A DNA stretch of 64,000 nt from Vibrio rotiferianus CAIM 577 = LMG 21460 (GCF_002741985.1 NZ_APHW01000111.1:124001-188000); one strand, 5' to 3'. Positions 44,944-54,021 are shown, numbered from the stretch's first letter. The notes: generated by a model from the letters alone, not told the origin. A program made the numbers and translations.

Positions 44944-45744
44944 TTATACCTTTAGTTTTCCGCTGATTACCGTCTTTGCAGAGCCAATCAGTTTAATGCG
45001 CCCGTTTTCAAGCAGTTCGGTTTGTAAATGTCCACTGCGGGCTGATGCTTGATAAGCGCGGAGTTGGTTTTGACCAAGTTTTTGCGACCAAAACTGAGTC
45101 AGTGCGCAATGGGATGAGCCTGTTACAGGATCTTCATTCACGCCCACCCAAGGGGCGAAGTAACGCGAGATGAAGTCGATGTCAGGAGATTTCGATTGAG
45201 CAGTTACCACCACGCCGCGCCCTTGAATGTTCTTTAATGCGTCAAAGTTAGGCTCGAGATCCAGCACGGTTTGTTCACTGTCGACTTCAATAAAGCCTTT
45301 GCTGTCAAACTGAGCGTAAGAAACCACTTGTTCCGCTTTCAATCCAAGTGCCGCTAGCAACGCAGCGTCTTGTTCAACATCCATTTCAAGACGAGTCGAA
45401 GGAAAGTCGAGCTCAATCGTCGATTCGTTCACTTTTGCGTGAAGCTCACCAGAAAGAGTTTGAAAGGCAATGGTATCGCCAACCTTCGCTAATCCTTGTT
45501 CTTTTAAGATTTGCGCTGTGGCTAATGTGCCATGACCACATAGCGCCACTTCGACTTTAGGTGTGAACCAACGCAGTCGCATGTCTTTCAAACAGAGAAA
45601 AGCGGTTTCTGATACCGCCATTTCTTCAGCGATAGAGAACATCAATGCCTCTGGTAACGGTTCTTTTGAGAGGCAAACTCCGGCAGGGTTTCCTTTGAAG
45701 GGTTCGGTGGTGAAAGAGTCCACTTGGTAGATATCGAGATCCAT
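44944..45744 (-). CDS. PhzF-family isomerase/epimerase
   Basis: A 266-residue PhzF-fold protein (two diaminopimelate-epimerase-like halves). YQVDSFTTEPFKGNPAGVC, the catalytic-Glu region SETAFLC (Glu~45) and RWFTPKVEVALCGHGTLAT are diagnostic; GVNEDPVTGSSHCAL marks the second half. PhzF proteins isomerise phenazine or other enol substrates, but most members have no assigned reaction. The start at 45744 follows AGGAAG by 7 bases; the longer frame upstream lacks conserved sequence. Confidence 0.88.
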   Translation of the reverse strand: MDLDIYQVDSFTTEPFKGNPAGVCLSKEPLPEALMFSIAEEMAVSETAFLCLKDMRLRWFTPKVEVALCGHGTLATAQILKEQGLAKVGDTIAFQTLSGELHAKVNESTIELDFPSTRLEMDVEQDAALLAALGLKAEQVVSYAQFDSKGFIEVDSEQTVLDLEPNFDALKNIQGRGVVVTAQSKSPDIDFISRYFAPWVGVNEDPVTGSSHCALTQFWSQKLGQNQLRAYQASARSGHLQTELLENGRIKLIGSAKTVISGKLKV

Positions 45745-45869
45745 GATGTGCTTCCTAACATTGCGATTTTGGCAAGGTGCCAAACAGCTTATAGGTTTAA
45801 TGGTAAAGCGACAATGCATGCTCTGATTGTTCTAATAGAGTAGGCAGGGATTAATAGGCTAAGTGCTTT

Positions 45870-46229
45870 TTAATCACACCTTGTCCGAACAGCCGTAACC
45901 GTCACTTCAATCAAGACATCCCCTTCTAAATCAACGCCCAAACACGCTCGTTGTGGCCAATGGTCTGAGTTATCTCCCATCCACTCACACCAAACCGCAT
46001 CCATAAGGGGCTTATCTTTCATATTCGCGATATAGACTTGCGCACTCACGATGCGCGTTTTATCAGAGCCCAATTCAAGCAAATTGTCTTCAATAGTTCG
46101 CAGCGTTAGTTTAGTTTGTTCAACAATGCCAAGAGTAGTGTCAGAAGATGTCGCGACAGTCCAAACTAGGTCTTTATAAGCTGACGATTTATTTCTTCCT
46201 TGGTAAATACCGCGTTTCCTTTCGATCAT
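45870..46229 (-). CDS. RidA/YjgF-family protein
   Basis: A 119-residue RidA-family protein that would hydrolyse reactive enamine/imine intermediates. VWTVATSSDTTLGIVEQTKLTLRTIEDNLLELGSDKTRIVSAQVYIANM is the standard core; the family Arg involved in catalysis appears in WPQRACLGVDL. Variation at the C-terminus (VEVTVTAV) puts it outside the archetypal RidA group. Third in the leftward gene run with GNAT and Nudix genes. Confidence 0.85.
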   Translation of the reverse strand: MIERKRGIYQGRNKSSAYKDLVWTVATSSDTTLGIVEQTKLTLRTIEDNLLELGSDKTRIVSAQVYIANMKDKPLMDAVWCEWMGDNSDHWPQRACLGVDLEGDVLIEVTVTAVRTRCD

Positions 46230-46268
46230 TCCTTAATCCTTAAGTCGTTGAGTAGGGACAACGAGGTA

Positions 46269-46793
46269 TCACCCAGCTATGACTCGATAGCGACGCACTT
46301 CGTATTGGTCTTGTTCTGAATAGAATGTATTGAGGAACTCGCCGCCCGCCTTTTCGATCACGCGTCTTGATGCACGATTGTTCACATCACAAGTGACGAT
46401 AGCAGAGTCCTTAATGATTTCGGTTTTCACCCAATTCAACATGAATGTGGCGATGCCTTTACCTTGAGCATCTGGCTCGGTTTCGTAACCAATGTGTCCA
46501 ATCACATTATCAAGGTAGTCGTTGTTACCGTCACGAACCCGAATCGACCCAAGTATCGCCCCTTCCTCTATACAGAAGTATGTCGAAGACGGCGTCCAAC
46601 CTTCCGGTAAGCCTTCGCCTTTGGCGTATCCAATTCGTTTTTTCAACAGCGCTTCACTGTCGCTTTGGGCGGCGACGTACATTTCCATTCCCGCATGAGC
46701 ACACTTTTCAACATACTGCTTAAACGCCTCTAAATGACTGAGGTTGGCTCTGACTATTTGTATTGTCTTCCTTGTGTTAGTTTGAGTGAGCAT
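46269..46793 (-). CDS. GNAT-family acetyltransferase
   Basis: A 174-residue N-acetyltransferase. The acetyl-CoA site is GYETEPDAQGKGIATFMLNW (Q/RxxGxG/A) and the C-terminal CDVNNRASRRVIEKAGGEFLNTFY is typical of GNATs that act on small amines or protein N-termini. An N-terminal extension precedes the core. Three bases after the Nudix gene, so the two are translated together. Acceptor unknown. Confidence 0.87.
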   Translation of the reverse strand: MLTQTNTRKTIQIVRANLSHLEAFKQYVEKCAHAGMEMYVAAQSDSEALLKKRIGYAKGEGLPEGWTPSSTYFCIEEGAILGSIRVRDGNNDYLDNVIGHIGYETEPDAQGKGIATFMLNWVKTEIIKDSAIVTCDVNNRASRRVIEKAGGEFLNTFYSEQDQYEVRRYRVIAG

Positions 46794-46796
46794 TCG

Positions 46797-47249
46797 TTAC
46801 GAAACCAATGGCTCGATGTTTTCTGCAAATAAGCACTCAAGGGGATAAAGCAAAGCAAGTGTCGGCATATCTGTTTTAGAGAACCAAGCCAGCTCGATAG
46901 TCTCGTCATCTAATTGTTCCGTTTGCAGACACTTTAACAAGACAACTGTGTATTCAACTTGGTCGCCGTTTGGATAAGTAAAACCAAACCCCTCTCCACC
47001 GAAAACACCTAGCACACGTTCAACTTTAATCTTGAGTCCGGTTTCTTCTCTGACTTCTCGAACCACGGCTTGCGAAGGTGATTCGGCTGGCTCAATCATG
47101 CCGGCAGGCAAACTCCAACTGCCATCAGATTTCTTTTGCAAAAGCAGTTTATTACTTTCATTAAGGATCACAGCGGCAACGCCCGGAATCATTAATACTT
47201 GATTACCAACTTTGCTGCGTAGCTCTTTTACGTAGTGACTGACACTCAT
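46797..47249 (-). CDS. Nudix hydrolase
   Basis: A 150-residue Nudix protein. The box is GMIEPAESPSQAVVREVREETGLK, fully conserved (G-x5-E-x7-REVREETG), so hydrolysis of a nucleoside diphosphate derivative is expected. VAAVILNESNKLLLQKK precedes it. Substrate specificity cannot be read. Translationally linked to the GNAT gene downstream. Confidence 0.9.
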   Translation of the reverse strand: MSVSHYVKELRSKVGNQVLMIPGVAAVILNESNKLLLQKKSDGSWSLPAGMIEPAESPSQAVVREVREETGLKIKVERVLGVFGGEGFGFTYPNGDQVEYTVVLLKCLQTEQLDDETIELAWFSKTDMPTLALLYPLECLFAENIEPLVS

Positions 47250-47272
47250 TTTTCATCCTTGAATATAACTTT

Positions 47273-47602
47273 TTACCAAACATTCATTTTGAAATACAAC
47301 AAGAAGCAGGTGATGAATAGCAATCCACACCATGCGAAGAATGTCATGGCCTTTTGCTCTACCGATGCCTCTTCAGGATCCGGTTGCAAAATAAAGTAAA
47401 AACAAACGATTGGGACAAGCTCGTAGGTTTTACCTATATATTGATGACCAGCGTCAAGGAATGGTGGGACGTACAAATACACCACAGTGTACGCAATGAA
47501 ATAAAGCATACCGAGAATTCGGTTTAAACCGATAACCTGCCCTTCTCGGTAAAACCACGCGAACGCCGCTAACCCTGCAAGTATTGCTATGAGTAAAAAC
47601 AT
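47273..47602 (-). CDS. Small multi-span membrane protein of unknown function
   Basis: A 109-residue protein with four hydrophobic segments (about 1-18, 30-48, 58-75, 85-105), linked by short polar loops including a conserved-looking REGQVIGLNRILG and ILQPDPEEAS. I do not recognise the family. First gene of the leftward run 47602 to 44520. Confidence 0.72.
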   Translation of the reverse strand: MFLLIAILAGLAAFAWFYREGQVIGLNRILGMLYFIAYTVVYLYVPPFLDAGHQYIGKTYELVPIVCFYFILQPDPEEASVEQKAMTFFAWCGLLFITCFLLYFKMNVW

Positions 47603-47712
47603 CCGTTCTTCTACCCTTGTTTTGAACTTTCTCCTACCCTATTGAAACAACCCAACTAATCAATCACTTATGCAACTAAATACGATAAAGCTCAAATAGA
47701 TTTACTAAGCAC

Positions 47713-47817
47713 CTAGCTCGATAATTGATTAGCTTTCTTCCACTGCAAAGGGGTGATGCCATTCGCGCGTTTAAATGCGCCACGAACATATGGGTAAGTA
47801 GACGCACTCCAAAACCT
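47713..47817 (-). pseudogene. C-terminal fragment of an AraC-family regulator
   Basis: On the minus strand the last 30-odd codons read RFWSASTYPYVRGAFKRANG then ITPLQWKKANQLSS and a stop, the end of an AraC helix-turn-helix domain. There is no start and no sensor domain; the fragment is cut at a terminator (47819-47844) identical in kind to the one behind ybiW. The rest of the 47603-47943 gap has no other gene. Confidence 0.8.
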
Positions 47818-47818
47818 A

Positions 47819-47844
47819 AAAAGGCACCAATCGGTGCCTTTTTG
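47819..47844. terminator. Terminator downstream of the chemoreceptor gene, twin of the one at 49667
   Basis: Stem AAAAGGCACC/GGTGCCTTTT with loop AATC and flanking A/T runs. It differs from the 49667 terminator in one loop base (AATC against CATC). Confidence 0.9.
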
Positions 47845-47943
47845 TCTGAGTCAATCCTACATTTTTATCATTGCGTCTGTTGATAAAACCAACAAACTCC
47901 AGATAATTGATACCCTCACTACTTTTAGCCTTTGCTACTATAG

Positions 47944-49500
47944 TTAAGCGAACTTTTGAATCATTTCTGCCAAGTCCTCTGTACTTTTTCTTACTGTTTC
48001 ATTCATTTTGTTTGTTTCTGTCATTAACTCATAAGACTCATTGTACTTAAGGTTTATGGTTTGAATATTTTCATTAATTTCATCAGTTACATATACTTGC
48101 TCTTCAATTGCAACTGCTATTTGTTGATTGCGTTCAACCACATCCTGCACAAGGTCTTCAAGCTGTTGAATACAATCTAAAGACGAATTTAACAAAGATA
48201 CTGTACCCGTTGATTTCTCGTTCCCTTTCTTGAGCGCGAGTACTGCGGATTGACTACCTTGCTGAATATTCTCTATTACTGTCTTTATTGACGTCGTCGA
48301 CTCTTGAGTCCGTTTAGCCAATGTTCTTACTTCATCAGCAACAACAGCAAAACCTCGACCTTGCTCACCCGCTCTGGCTGCTTCTATAGCGGCATTCAAT
48401 GCTAATAGGTTGGTTTGTTCAGCAATACCACTGATTACTTCCACAACTGAACCCACTTGTTCTGTTTGGTTGTTTAAACGCGTGACCACCTCAGATATTT
48501 GTCCTAGCTCATCCACGAGATCAAGAACTGAAAGGTTAACTCCATCAATCACAGTGCGGCTTTCTGTCATTGTGTGCTGGGCTTTTAACGTCGCATCCGC
48601 CGTCGCTTGAGCATTCACCGATATTTCAGATGAAGATGCTTGCATTTCATTCACAGCGACCGATACGGAATCAATTTGGACTTTCTGTGCGCTGAGATTT
48701 TCAGTAACGCTTTCGCTGTTTACTGCAGCTTTATCTGCGTTTTGCTGAGTCGAGTCACATGAATCCTTGACTGAAATACTAATTCTTCCGAGCAAAGCAT
48801 TTGCGTATTGCTTTCTCATTTTCATTGCTAGCTCAATCTCTGCTAGATCATTAATTTTATTGCAATAAATGTACTCCATTAGAGGATTATCGAAATCCTT
48901 TCTTGATTGTTTTGCTAGCTTTTCTAATGGTCGTGTCAAAACATAAATCGCTAATATTGACAACAAAGAAACCGCCATGAAAGCAACCCAAGAGGGCTGA
49001 CCTAACGTTTCGAGCGTCATACCCAAAGCACTAGATACTAAAATAAAAAATGCGGCTCTCATCCAAAGGCGCGTTCTTGGAAAATACATTTGAATTGGTT
49101 TAGAACCTGCATTTAGCTTTGAGTACGCCTTCTCTGCTCTTTTTACATATGCCCGTTCTGGTTTAAACCTAACAGATTGATATTCTACTGTTTTTCCGTT
49201 GCTCTTTATTGGGGAAGCAAACGCATCCACCCAATAATACCCACCATTCTTTCTCTTGTTTTTAACCATCCCCATCCAGTGTTTACCACTTTTCAGGTGC
49301 GACCATAAATCTTTAAAAGCCTGTTTTGGCATATCGGGATGCCGAACAACATTATGAGGCTGACCAATTAACTCGCCATCATCAAAGCCCGCGACTTCAT
49401 TGAAGTTATCGCTCGCATACTTGATGTAACTTGACGGGTCGGTGATAGAAATTAAGTTATAGCTAGAAGGATAGTCATATTCCATTTCTCTCATATTCAT
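47944..49500 (-). CDS. PAS-domain methyl-accepting chemotaxis protein (Aer-like)
   Basis: A 518-residue chemoreceptor. An N-terminal PAS domain (~10-120, ITDPSSYIKYASDNFNEVAGFDDGELIGQPHNVVRHPDMPK, typical of Aer) is followed by a pair of membrane segments near 150-190 and a cytoplasmic signalling domain (~250-518) with the conserved tip GIAEQTNLLALNAAIEAARAGEQGRGFAVVADEVR. By analogy with E. coli Aer, an FAD-bound PAS domain would sense redox or oxygen and signal to CheW/CheA; the FAD is not proved from sequence. Twin terminators bracket the gene. Confidence 0.92.
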   Translation of the reverse strand: MNMREMEYDYPSSYNLISITDPSSYIKYASDNFNEVAGFDDGELIGQPHNVVRHPDMPKQAFKDLWSHLKSGKHWMGMVKNKRKNGGYYWVDAFASPIKSNGKTVEYQSVRFKPERAYVKRAEKAYSKLNAGSKPIQMYFPRTRLWMRAAFFILVSSALGMTLETLGQPSWVAFMAVSLLSILAIYVLTRPLEKLAKQSRKDFDNPLMEYIYCNKINDLAEIELAMKMRKQYANALLGRISISVKDSCDSTQQNADKAAVNSESVTENLSAQKVQIDSVSVAVNEMQASSSEISVNAQATADATLKAQHTMTESRTVIDGVNLSVLDLVDELGQISEVVTRLNNQTEQVGSVVEVISGIAEQTNLLALNAAIEAARAGEQGRGFAVVADEVRTLAKRTQESTTSIKTVIENIQQGSQSAVLALKKGNEKSTGTVSLLNSSLDCIQQLEDLVQDVVERNQQIAVAIEEQVYVTDEINENIQTINLKYNESYELMTETNKMNETVRKSTEDLAEMIQKFA

Positions 49501-49666
49501 TCCTCATAAAAATACATCCTCAGATACTCATTAACTTGCATAATTAATCGTAGGGCATAGGGTTTATATGTGAGAGAGAACTCGATTAATAAGTCATAAA
49601 ATGTGACCCACCTCAAAATACACATCAAGTTTCATATTAACTACACTTAGTTTCCATCATCCATTA

Positions 49667-49693
49667 AAAAGGCACCCATCGGTGCCTTTTGTT
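49667..49693. terminator. Terminator of the ybiY-ybiW operon
   Basis: Stem AAAAGGCACC/GGTGCCTTTT, loop CATC, 17 bases after the ybiW stop in the direction of transcription. Confidence 0.9.
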
Positions 49694-49709
49694 TACTTAT
49701 CTAGTGCGC

Positions 49710-52148
49710 TTACAGCTCGTGTTCGGTACGTGCGATGATGTCGTCTTGCGCATCTGGTGATAGCGCGGTGAAGAAGGCTGAGTAGCCTGCGACTCGCACA
49801 ACAAGATCACGATATTGCTCTGGGTTCTTCTTCGCTGCTAGCAAGGTCTCGCGAGAGACGATGTTGTACTGCACGTGCCAACCTTTGTGGTGGTTGAAGA
49901 AGGTACGAATCAACATAGAAAGCTTGAGCTTATCCCCTTCAGACTCAACCGCTGCCGGGCTTAACTTCTGGTTAAGCAGCACGCCACCAAGGATCTTATT
50001 CGCTTGAATCTTACCAACCGAGTTGTATACCGCTGTTGGACCTAAACGGTCAGAGCCAGAAGATGGGCTTGCACCTTCAGCTAACGGCGTTTTCGCTTTA
50101 CGACCGTCTGGCGTTGCCATGGTTGAAGCACCGAATGGGACGTTTGCCGAGATACTTGATGTACCTGCGTAGTAACCGCCGCCAATTGGACCACGCCCAT
50201 GACGCGTATTTATAAACTGCTCTAGCTCATCAATGTACACTTGGTAAGCGTCTGCCAGTAGTTGGTCTACCGCGTCATCATCGTTACCGTATTTTGGTGC
50301 AAAGTTGATAAGACGTTGGCGAAGCTGCTCGTTCTCCATGCCGTCGAAATCTTCTGCCAATGCTTTTGCCAACTGTTGTTGTGAGATAAGGGGCTGGGTG
50401 ATTTGCGCATCATCGAAAACAAGATGTTTGATTGCTGCTAGGCTGTTACCCAAGTTTGCGATACCGACTTGCAAACCAGATACCCAGTCGTATTTCGCAC
50501 CACCTTCTTTCACGGTTTTACCGCGCGCCAAACAGTCATCCACCAGCGTTGAACAGAAGATATCTTGCGCCTGTTGTTCAAGCACGCTGTCGACGACCGT
50601 ATCAATCTCAATCGATTTACGGGTGTAGTAGCGGATTTGTTCTGCCCAAGAAGCCGTCACTTGCTCAAAGTTCTCAAAGTTGCCTTTTGCTAATGACTTA
50701 TCGTGCGGCAAGAAAGCTTTACCCGTTGTTGCATCCACACCTTCGTTCAATGAAGCGAGCAGAATACGGGCGAAGTTAATGAAGCTCATGCCCGTACAAC
50801 GGTAACCCCATTTGCCCGGAACCGCCGTCTCGATACAGCCGATAGATGCGTAGTTGTACGCGTCTTCTTTCTCTACACCAAGCTTGATGAATTCAGGAAT
50901 GACAATCTCATCGTTGTTGAACGCAGGCATACCGAAACCACATTTAATCACTTCAACACAGCCCATCAGGAATTCTTGATTTAAACCTTCATGGTAACGC
51001 ACACTCAAGTTAGGTTGCGTCGAACGTAACTGACCACAAGATTCCAGAATCGCCCAAGAAAGTGAATTCACTGCGTCTTCAGGCTCACCCTTTTCATTCA
51101 ACTTCTGACCGCCGATACATACGTTTTGGTACAGCGGAGAACCTGCGGATGCTTTCGAGTGCGCACCAGAGCGAATCTTGTTTACTTCAAGCAGCTTCAA
51201 CCAGCAGCTTTGTAGCAACTCTAATGCGAAGTCTTTCTCAATTGTGCCGTTTTCGATATCACGAACATAAAATTCGTTGAGGAATTGGTCCATACGACCG
51301 AAAGAAACCGAGTGACCATTCGATTCGATTTGTAGCATCAATTGAACGAAGTAGCTCAATTGCAGTGCTTGCCAGAAGTTTTCCGGCGCATCACTCGCGA
51401 CATGACGACAGTTTGCCGCAATGCTTTCTAACTCAGCTTTGCGAAGTGGGCGTGTCTCTTCTAGCGCCATTTTTGCTGCTAATTCAGCGTAGCTCACCAT
51501 GTGGTCTTGAATTGCAAGCAGCACGATTTCGACCGACTTGTAGAACTGCTCTTTCTTCAAGCCTTCAAAGGTCGAAACATCATTGTTCGCACGGTGTTGA
51601 CGAACACCCTCTAACAAACCGTTCATGCCTAGCTTCAAGATTTTCTCGTTATCCACCGCTAGGTGCGCGTCACCCGAAGTCATGTTGCCTTCGGCTTTAA
51701 TGATGGTGCTGGCTAAGATTTCTTGCTGCTCATCAGTAAACAAACCATAACAACGGTCTTGAACGGTTTTACCGCGCCAGTACGGTGTGATGCTGTGGAT
51801 GCCTCGCTTATCTTCTTCAGTAACAGCAAAGCCTGCACCTGGGCGGTCAGCTAGCTCGTCAATTTCCGCTTCAATCCAACGTACTGTGTATTCTGGGAAA
51901 ATAGGCGCAGCGCGCACTTTGCTCGCCTGGTTACCGACTATCAATTCATCGTGCTTAATCCAAATCGTACGAGTACGTAAGTGCTCTTGCAGTGCTAGCG
52001 CACGTTGGACAATCACAGGTTTGTCTTCGTTCGCTTGATAAGCACGAGTGTATGCCTCTGCACGCTCGGTACAGACAGGTGGCGTTACGATATTTACCAG
52101 TGCCGATTTGTGCGCTTTGATACGCTCAGGAAGGTAATTCAGGTCCAT
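49710..52148 (-). CDS. ybiW: Glycyl-radical enzyme YbiW (PflF), probable sugar-phosphate dehydratase
   Basis: An 812-residue glycyl-radical enzyme, very close to E. coli YbiW over its whole length (DRIKAHKSALVNI, TERAEAYTRAYQ). The active-site cysteine is Cys438 in SIGCIETA with Glu440 two residues on, the GCxE arrangement of dehydratase-type members rather than the CC of pyruvate formate-lyase. The radical glycine is Gly788 in VVRVAGYSAFF. It needs anaerobic activation by the ybiY product, 2 bp upstream in the same operon. As I recall, recent work assigns YbiW to dehydration of 1,5-anhydroglucitol-6-phosphate, feeding FSA; this must be checked. ACTATG start with GGTTA before it. Confidence 0.92.
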   Translation of the reverse strand: MDLNYLPERIKAHKSALVNIVTPPVCTERAEAYTRAYQANEDKPVIVQRALALQEHLRTRTIWIKHDELIVGNQASKVRAAPIFPEYTVRWIEAEIDELADRPGAGFAVTEEDKRGIHSITPYWRGKTVQDRCYGLFTDEQQEILASTIIKAEGNMTSGDAHLAVDNEKILKLGMNGLLEGVRQHRANNDVSTFEGLKKEQFYKSVEIVLLAIQDHMVSYAELAAKMALEETRPLRKAELESIAANCRHVASDAPENFWQALQLSYFVQLMLQIESNGHSVSFGRMDQFLNEFYVRDIENGTIEKDFALELLQSCWLKLLEVNKIRSGAHSKASAGSPLYQNVCIGGQKLNEKGEPEDAVNSLSWAILESCGQLRSTQPNLSVRYHEGLNQEFLMGCVEVIKCGFGMPAFNNDEIVIPEFIKLGVEKEDAYNYASIGCIETAVPGKWGYRCTGMSFINFARILLASLNEGVDATTGKAFLPHDKSLAKGNFENFEQVTASWAEQIRYYTRKSIEIDTVVDSVLEQQAQDIFCSTLVDDCLARGKTVKEGGAKYDWVSGLQVGIANLGNSLAAIKHLVFDDAQITQPLISQQQLAKALAEDFDGMENEQLRQRLINFAPKYGNDDDAVDQLLADAYQVYIDELEQFINTRHGRGPIGGGYYAGTSSISANVPFGASTMATPDGRKAKTPLAEGASPSSGSDRLGPTAVYNSVGKIQANKILGGVLLNQKLSPAAVESEGDKLKLSMLIRTFFNHHKGWHVQYNIVSRETLLAAKKNPEQYRDLVVRVAGYSAFFTALSPDAQDDIIARTEHEL

Positions 52149-52150
52149 AG

Positions 52151-53092
52151 TTAACCTCTTACAATCACGTTAAGTTGGGTGTTTTCGCTTGCGTATTGCA
52201 TGGCGCTTTCTAGCAGTTCTGGTTTGTTTAATGGCTTGTCAGAACACTCGTAAGGCATATCGAGCAAACGGTATTTATTGATGCCGAGCGTGTGGTACGG
52301 CAGCAAGTGAAGTTCTTGGCAGCTTTCTAGTGAAGCCGCAAAATCGATGATGTCTTTCAACTCTTCGATGGTGTCATTGAACCCCGGCACAACGGGAACG
52401 CGAATCACAATGCGCTTCGCGATAGGTGCCAGTTTTCGGAAATTGTCTTTGATGCGTTTTAGTGAACCTTTCGCCCAGCTAAGAAACTTTTCTTCATCGG
52501 TGTGTTTTAAATCCGCCAACCAGCAATCAATATGCGGCGCGGCTTTTTCGACGTTCTTCCACGGCACATGCATGCACGATTCAATAGCGGTAGAGACTTG
52601 GTTGTCATGCAGACGTTGTGCGAGTTCTGCCACCAAATCGGCTTGCATGAGTGGCTCACCACCGGAGAATGTCACGCCACCTTGGCTTTGGTCGTAGAAC
52701 GGTTTGTCTTTCATTAAGGTGTCGAACAACATGTCTGATTTCGCCTCTTCACCGCAGACAGTCAGTGCTTGCGTAGGACAGACGTCTCGCAGCGCGATCA
52801 GTTGGTCTTCTTTGATGGCTTTGCGATTGATGATGATCTGGTTGTCGATACGTTGAATACCATCACCCATCATTTCACTACCCGCTGTAGATTGAGTTGT
52901 GGCTTGATAAGCAGAAACGCACAGCTGGCAACCTTCCATACAACTTCGCTGATCAAATAAGAGTGAATGCTTTTCGCTGCGGCTTTCTGGGTTTTGACAC
53001 CAAGGGCAAGACAAGCTGCATCCTTTAAGAAAAAGAATGGAACGAATGCCATCGCCATCATGGGTAGAGAATCGTTGAATATTGAAATACAT
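52151..53092 (-). CDS. ybiY: Glycyl-radical-enzyme activating enzyme YbiY (PflE), radical SAM
   Basis: A 313-residue radical-SAM activase. The 4Fe-4S motif is Cys25-x3-Cys29-x2-Cys32 (GCSLSCPWC), with GDGIRS before it and GGEPLMQ as the SAM-binding loop. Extra cysteines (CMEGCQLC, CPTQALTVC) give ferredoxin-type clusters as in other GRE activases. It abstracts a hydrogen from Gly788 of YbiW. ATG 53092 is chosen because E. coli YbiY begins at the equivalent MxFNIQRYSTHDG and AAGAGG lies 9 bases upstream; a TTG 20 codons earlier has no support. Divergent from fsaA. Confidence 0.92.
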   Translation of the reverse strand: MYFNIQRFSTHDGDGIRSILFLKGCSLSCPWCQNPESRSEKHSLLFDQRSCMEGCQLCVSAYQATTQSTAGSEMMGDGIQRIDNQIIINRKAIKEDQLIALRDVCPTQALTVCGEEAKSDMLFDTLMKDKPFYDQSQGGVTFSGGEPLMQADLVAELAQRLHDNQVSTAIESCMHVPWKNVEKAAPHIDCWLADLKHTDEEKFLSWAKGSLKRIKDNFRKLAPIAKRIVIRVPVVPGFNDTIEELKDIIDFAASLESCQELHLLPYHTLGINKYRLLDMPYECSDKPLNKPELLESAMQYASENTQLNVIVRG

Positions 53093-53220
53093 CTCTGCTT
53101 GCCTCTTGGTCTGTGCTACCGCTGTGTACTTAATCCGTTTCTTGCTGGTCAAGTCTTATCAGCGGCTTTTCTTTGTTCGAACTGAAAGCTTCATTTGAGC
53201 GTTTACAAGTTTCACTTAAC

Positions 53221-53256
53221 TTTCATTTAATGAAATTATTATAGTTTCAAATGAAA
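53221..53256. promoter_or_regulatory. Palindromic TTTCATTT-type operators between fsaA and ybiY
   Basis: TTTCATTTAATGAAA (53221-53235) and TTTCAAATGAAA (53245-53256) are palindromes 24 bases apart between the divergent start codons; more TTTCA/TGAAA half-sites lie on both sides (CTGAAAGC at 53182, ATTTCAATTG at 53257). The pattern suggests a shared repressor or activator for both operons. The protein that binds it is not identified in this window. Confidence 0.6.
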
Positions 53257-53346
53257 TTTCAATTGATCAAAATCAAGATCTCGTTCGATTGTCAGATCTA
53301 TAGTGATCCCATCATCAAAACGAAGATTTTGTTTAAGGTAGAAACC

Positions 53347-54021
53347 ATGATTGAACTTTATTTAGATACTGCTGATGTGGCAGAAGTAAAACGCTTTAAC
53401 CAGTGCCTACCGCTAAAAGGCGTGACGACAAACCCAAGCATTTTGGCGAAGTCAAAACAGGGACTGAATGAAACCCTAGCAGGCATGCAAGAAGCCCTTG
53501 GCGGTACACCTCGCTTTCATGCTCAAGTCGTGAGTTCAACCGTCGAAGGCATGGTGGCAGAAGCACGCCAACTGAATGAATTTCCTTACGATATGGTGGT
53601 AAAAGTGCCAGCAACAGAAACCGGCTTAGCAGCAATTAAGCTAATGAAAAAAGAGGGAATTCAGGTTCTTGCTACCGCTATCTATTCAGCTCAACAAGGT
53701 TTCCTTGCAGCACTGTGCGGTGCAGACTACCTAGCGCCTTACGTAAACCGCATTGATGCGATGAACGGCAACGGTGTTGAAGTGGTCGCGGATCTTCAAT
53801 TGTTGCTCGATCAAAACCAACTATCAGCGAAGATTTTGGCAGCCAGTTTCAAGAACACTCAACAAGCGATGGAAGTGATGAAACTGGGTATAGAAGCCAT
53901 TACATTACCAACCGATGTGGCGGCACAAATGTTCGCTCACCCAGCAGTAAAACCGGCGGTTGAACAGTTCGATAAAGACTGGAAAGAGACGTTCGGCGAT
54001 AAACTTTCATTTGAAAGCTAA
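53347..54021 (+). CDS. fsaA: Fructose-6-phosphate aldolase (FSA)
   Basis: A 224-residue class I aldolase of the transaldolase family. The Schiff-base lysine is Lys86 in YDMVVKVPAT; ELYLDTADVAEVKR and GVTTNPSILAKSKQ are the strands and phosphate-site loop shared with E. coli FsaA (220 aa). FSA cleaves fructose-6-phosphate weakly and prefers hydroxyacetone as donor, which fits cleavage of 1-deoxyfructose-6-phosphate, the proposed YbiW product. ATG 53347 follows AAGGTAG; the long upstream frame is not conserved. Divergent from ybiY. Confidence 0.93.
   Translation: MIELYLDTADVAEVKRFNQCLPLKGVTTNPSILAKSKQGLNETLAGMQEALGGTPRFHAQVVSSTVEGMVAEARQLNEFPYDMVVKVPATETGLAAIKLMKKEGIQVLATAIYSAQQGFLAALCGADYLAPYVNRIDAMNGNGVEVVADLQLLLDQNQLSAKILAASFKNTQQAMEVMKLGIEAITLPTDVAAQMFAHPAVKPAVEQFDKDWKETFGDKLSFES

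Noticed and set aside
47944..49500. Chemoreceptor gene as part of a mobile element
   Set aside because: There is no transposase and the flanking hairpins are ordinary terminators; a recombination origin is noted as a finding but not called as a mobile element.
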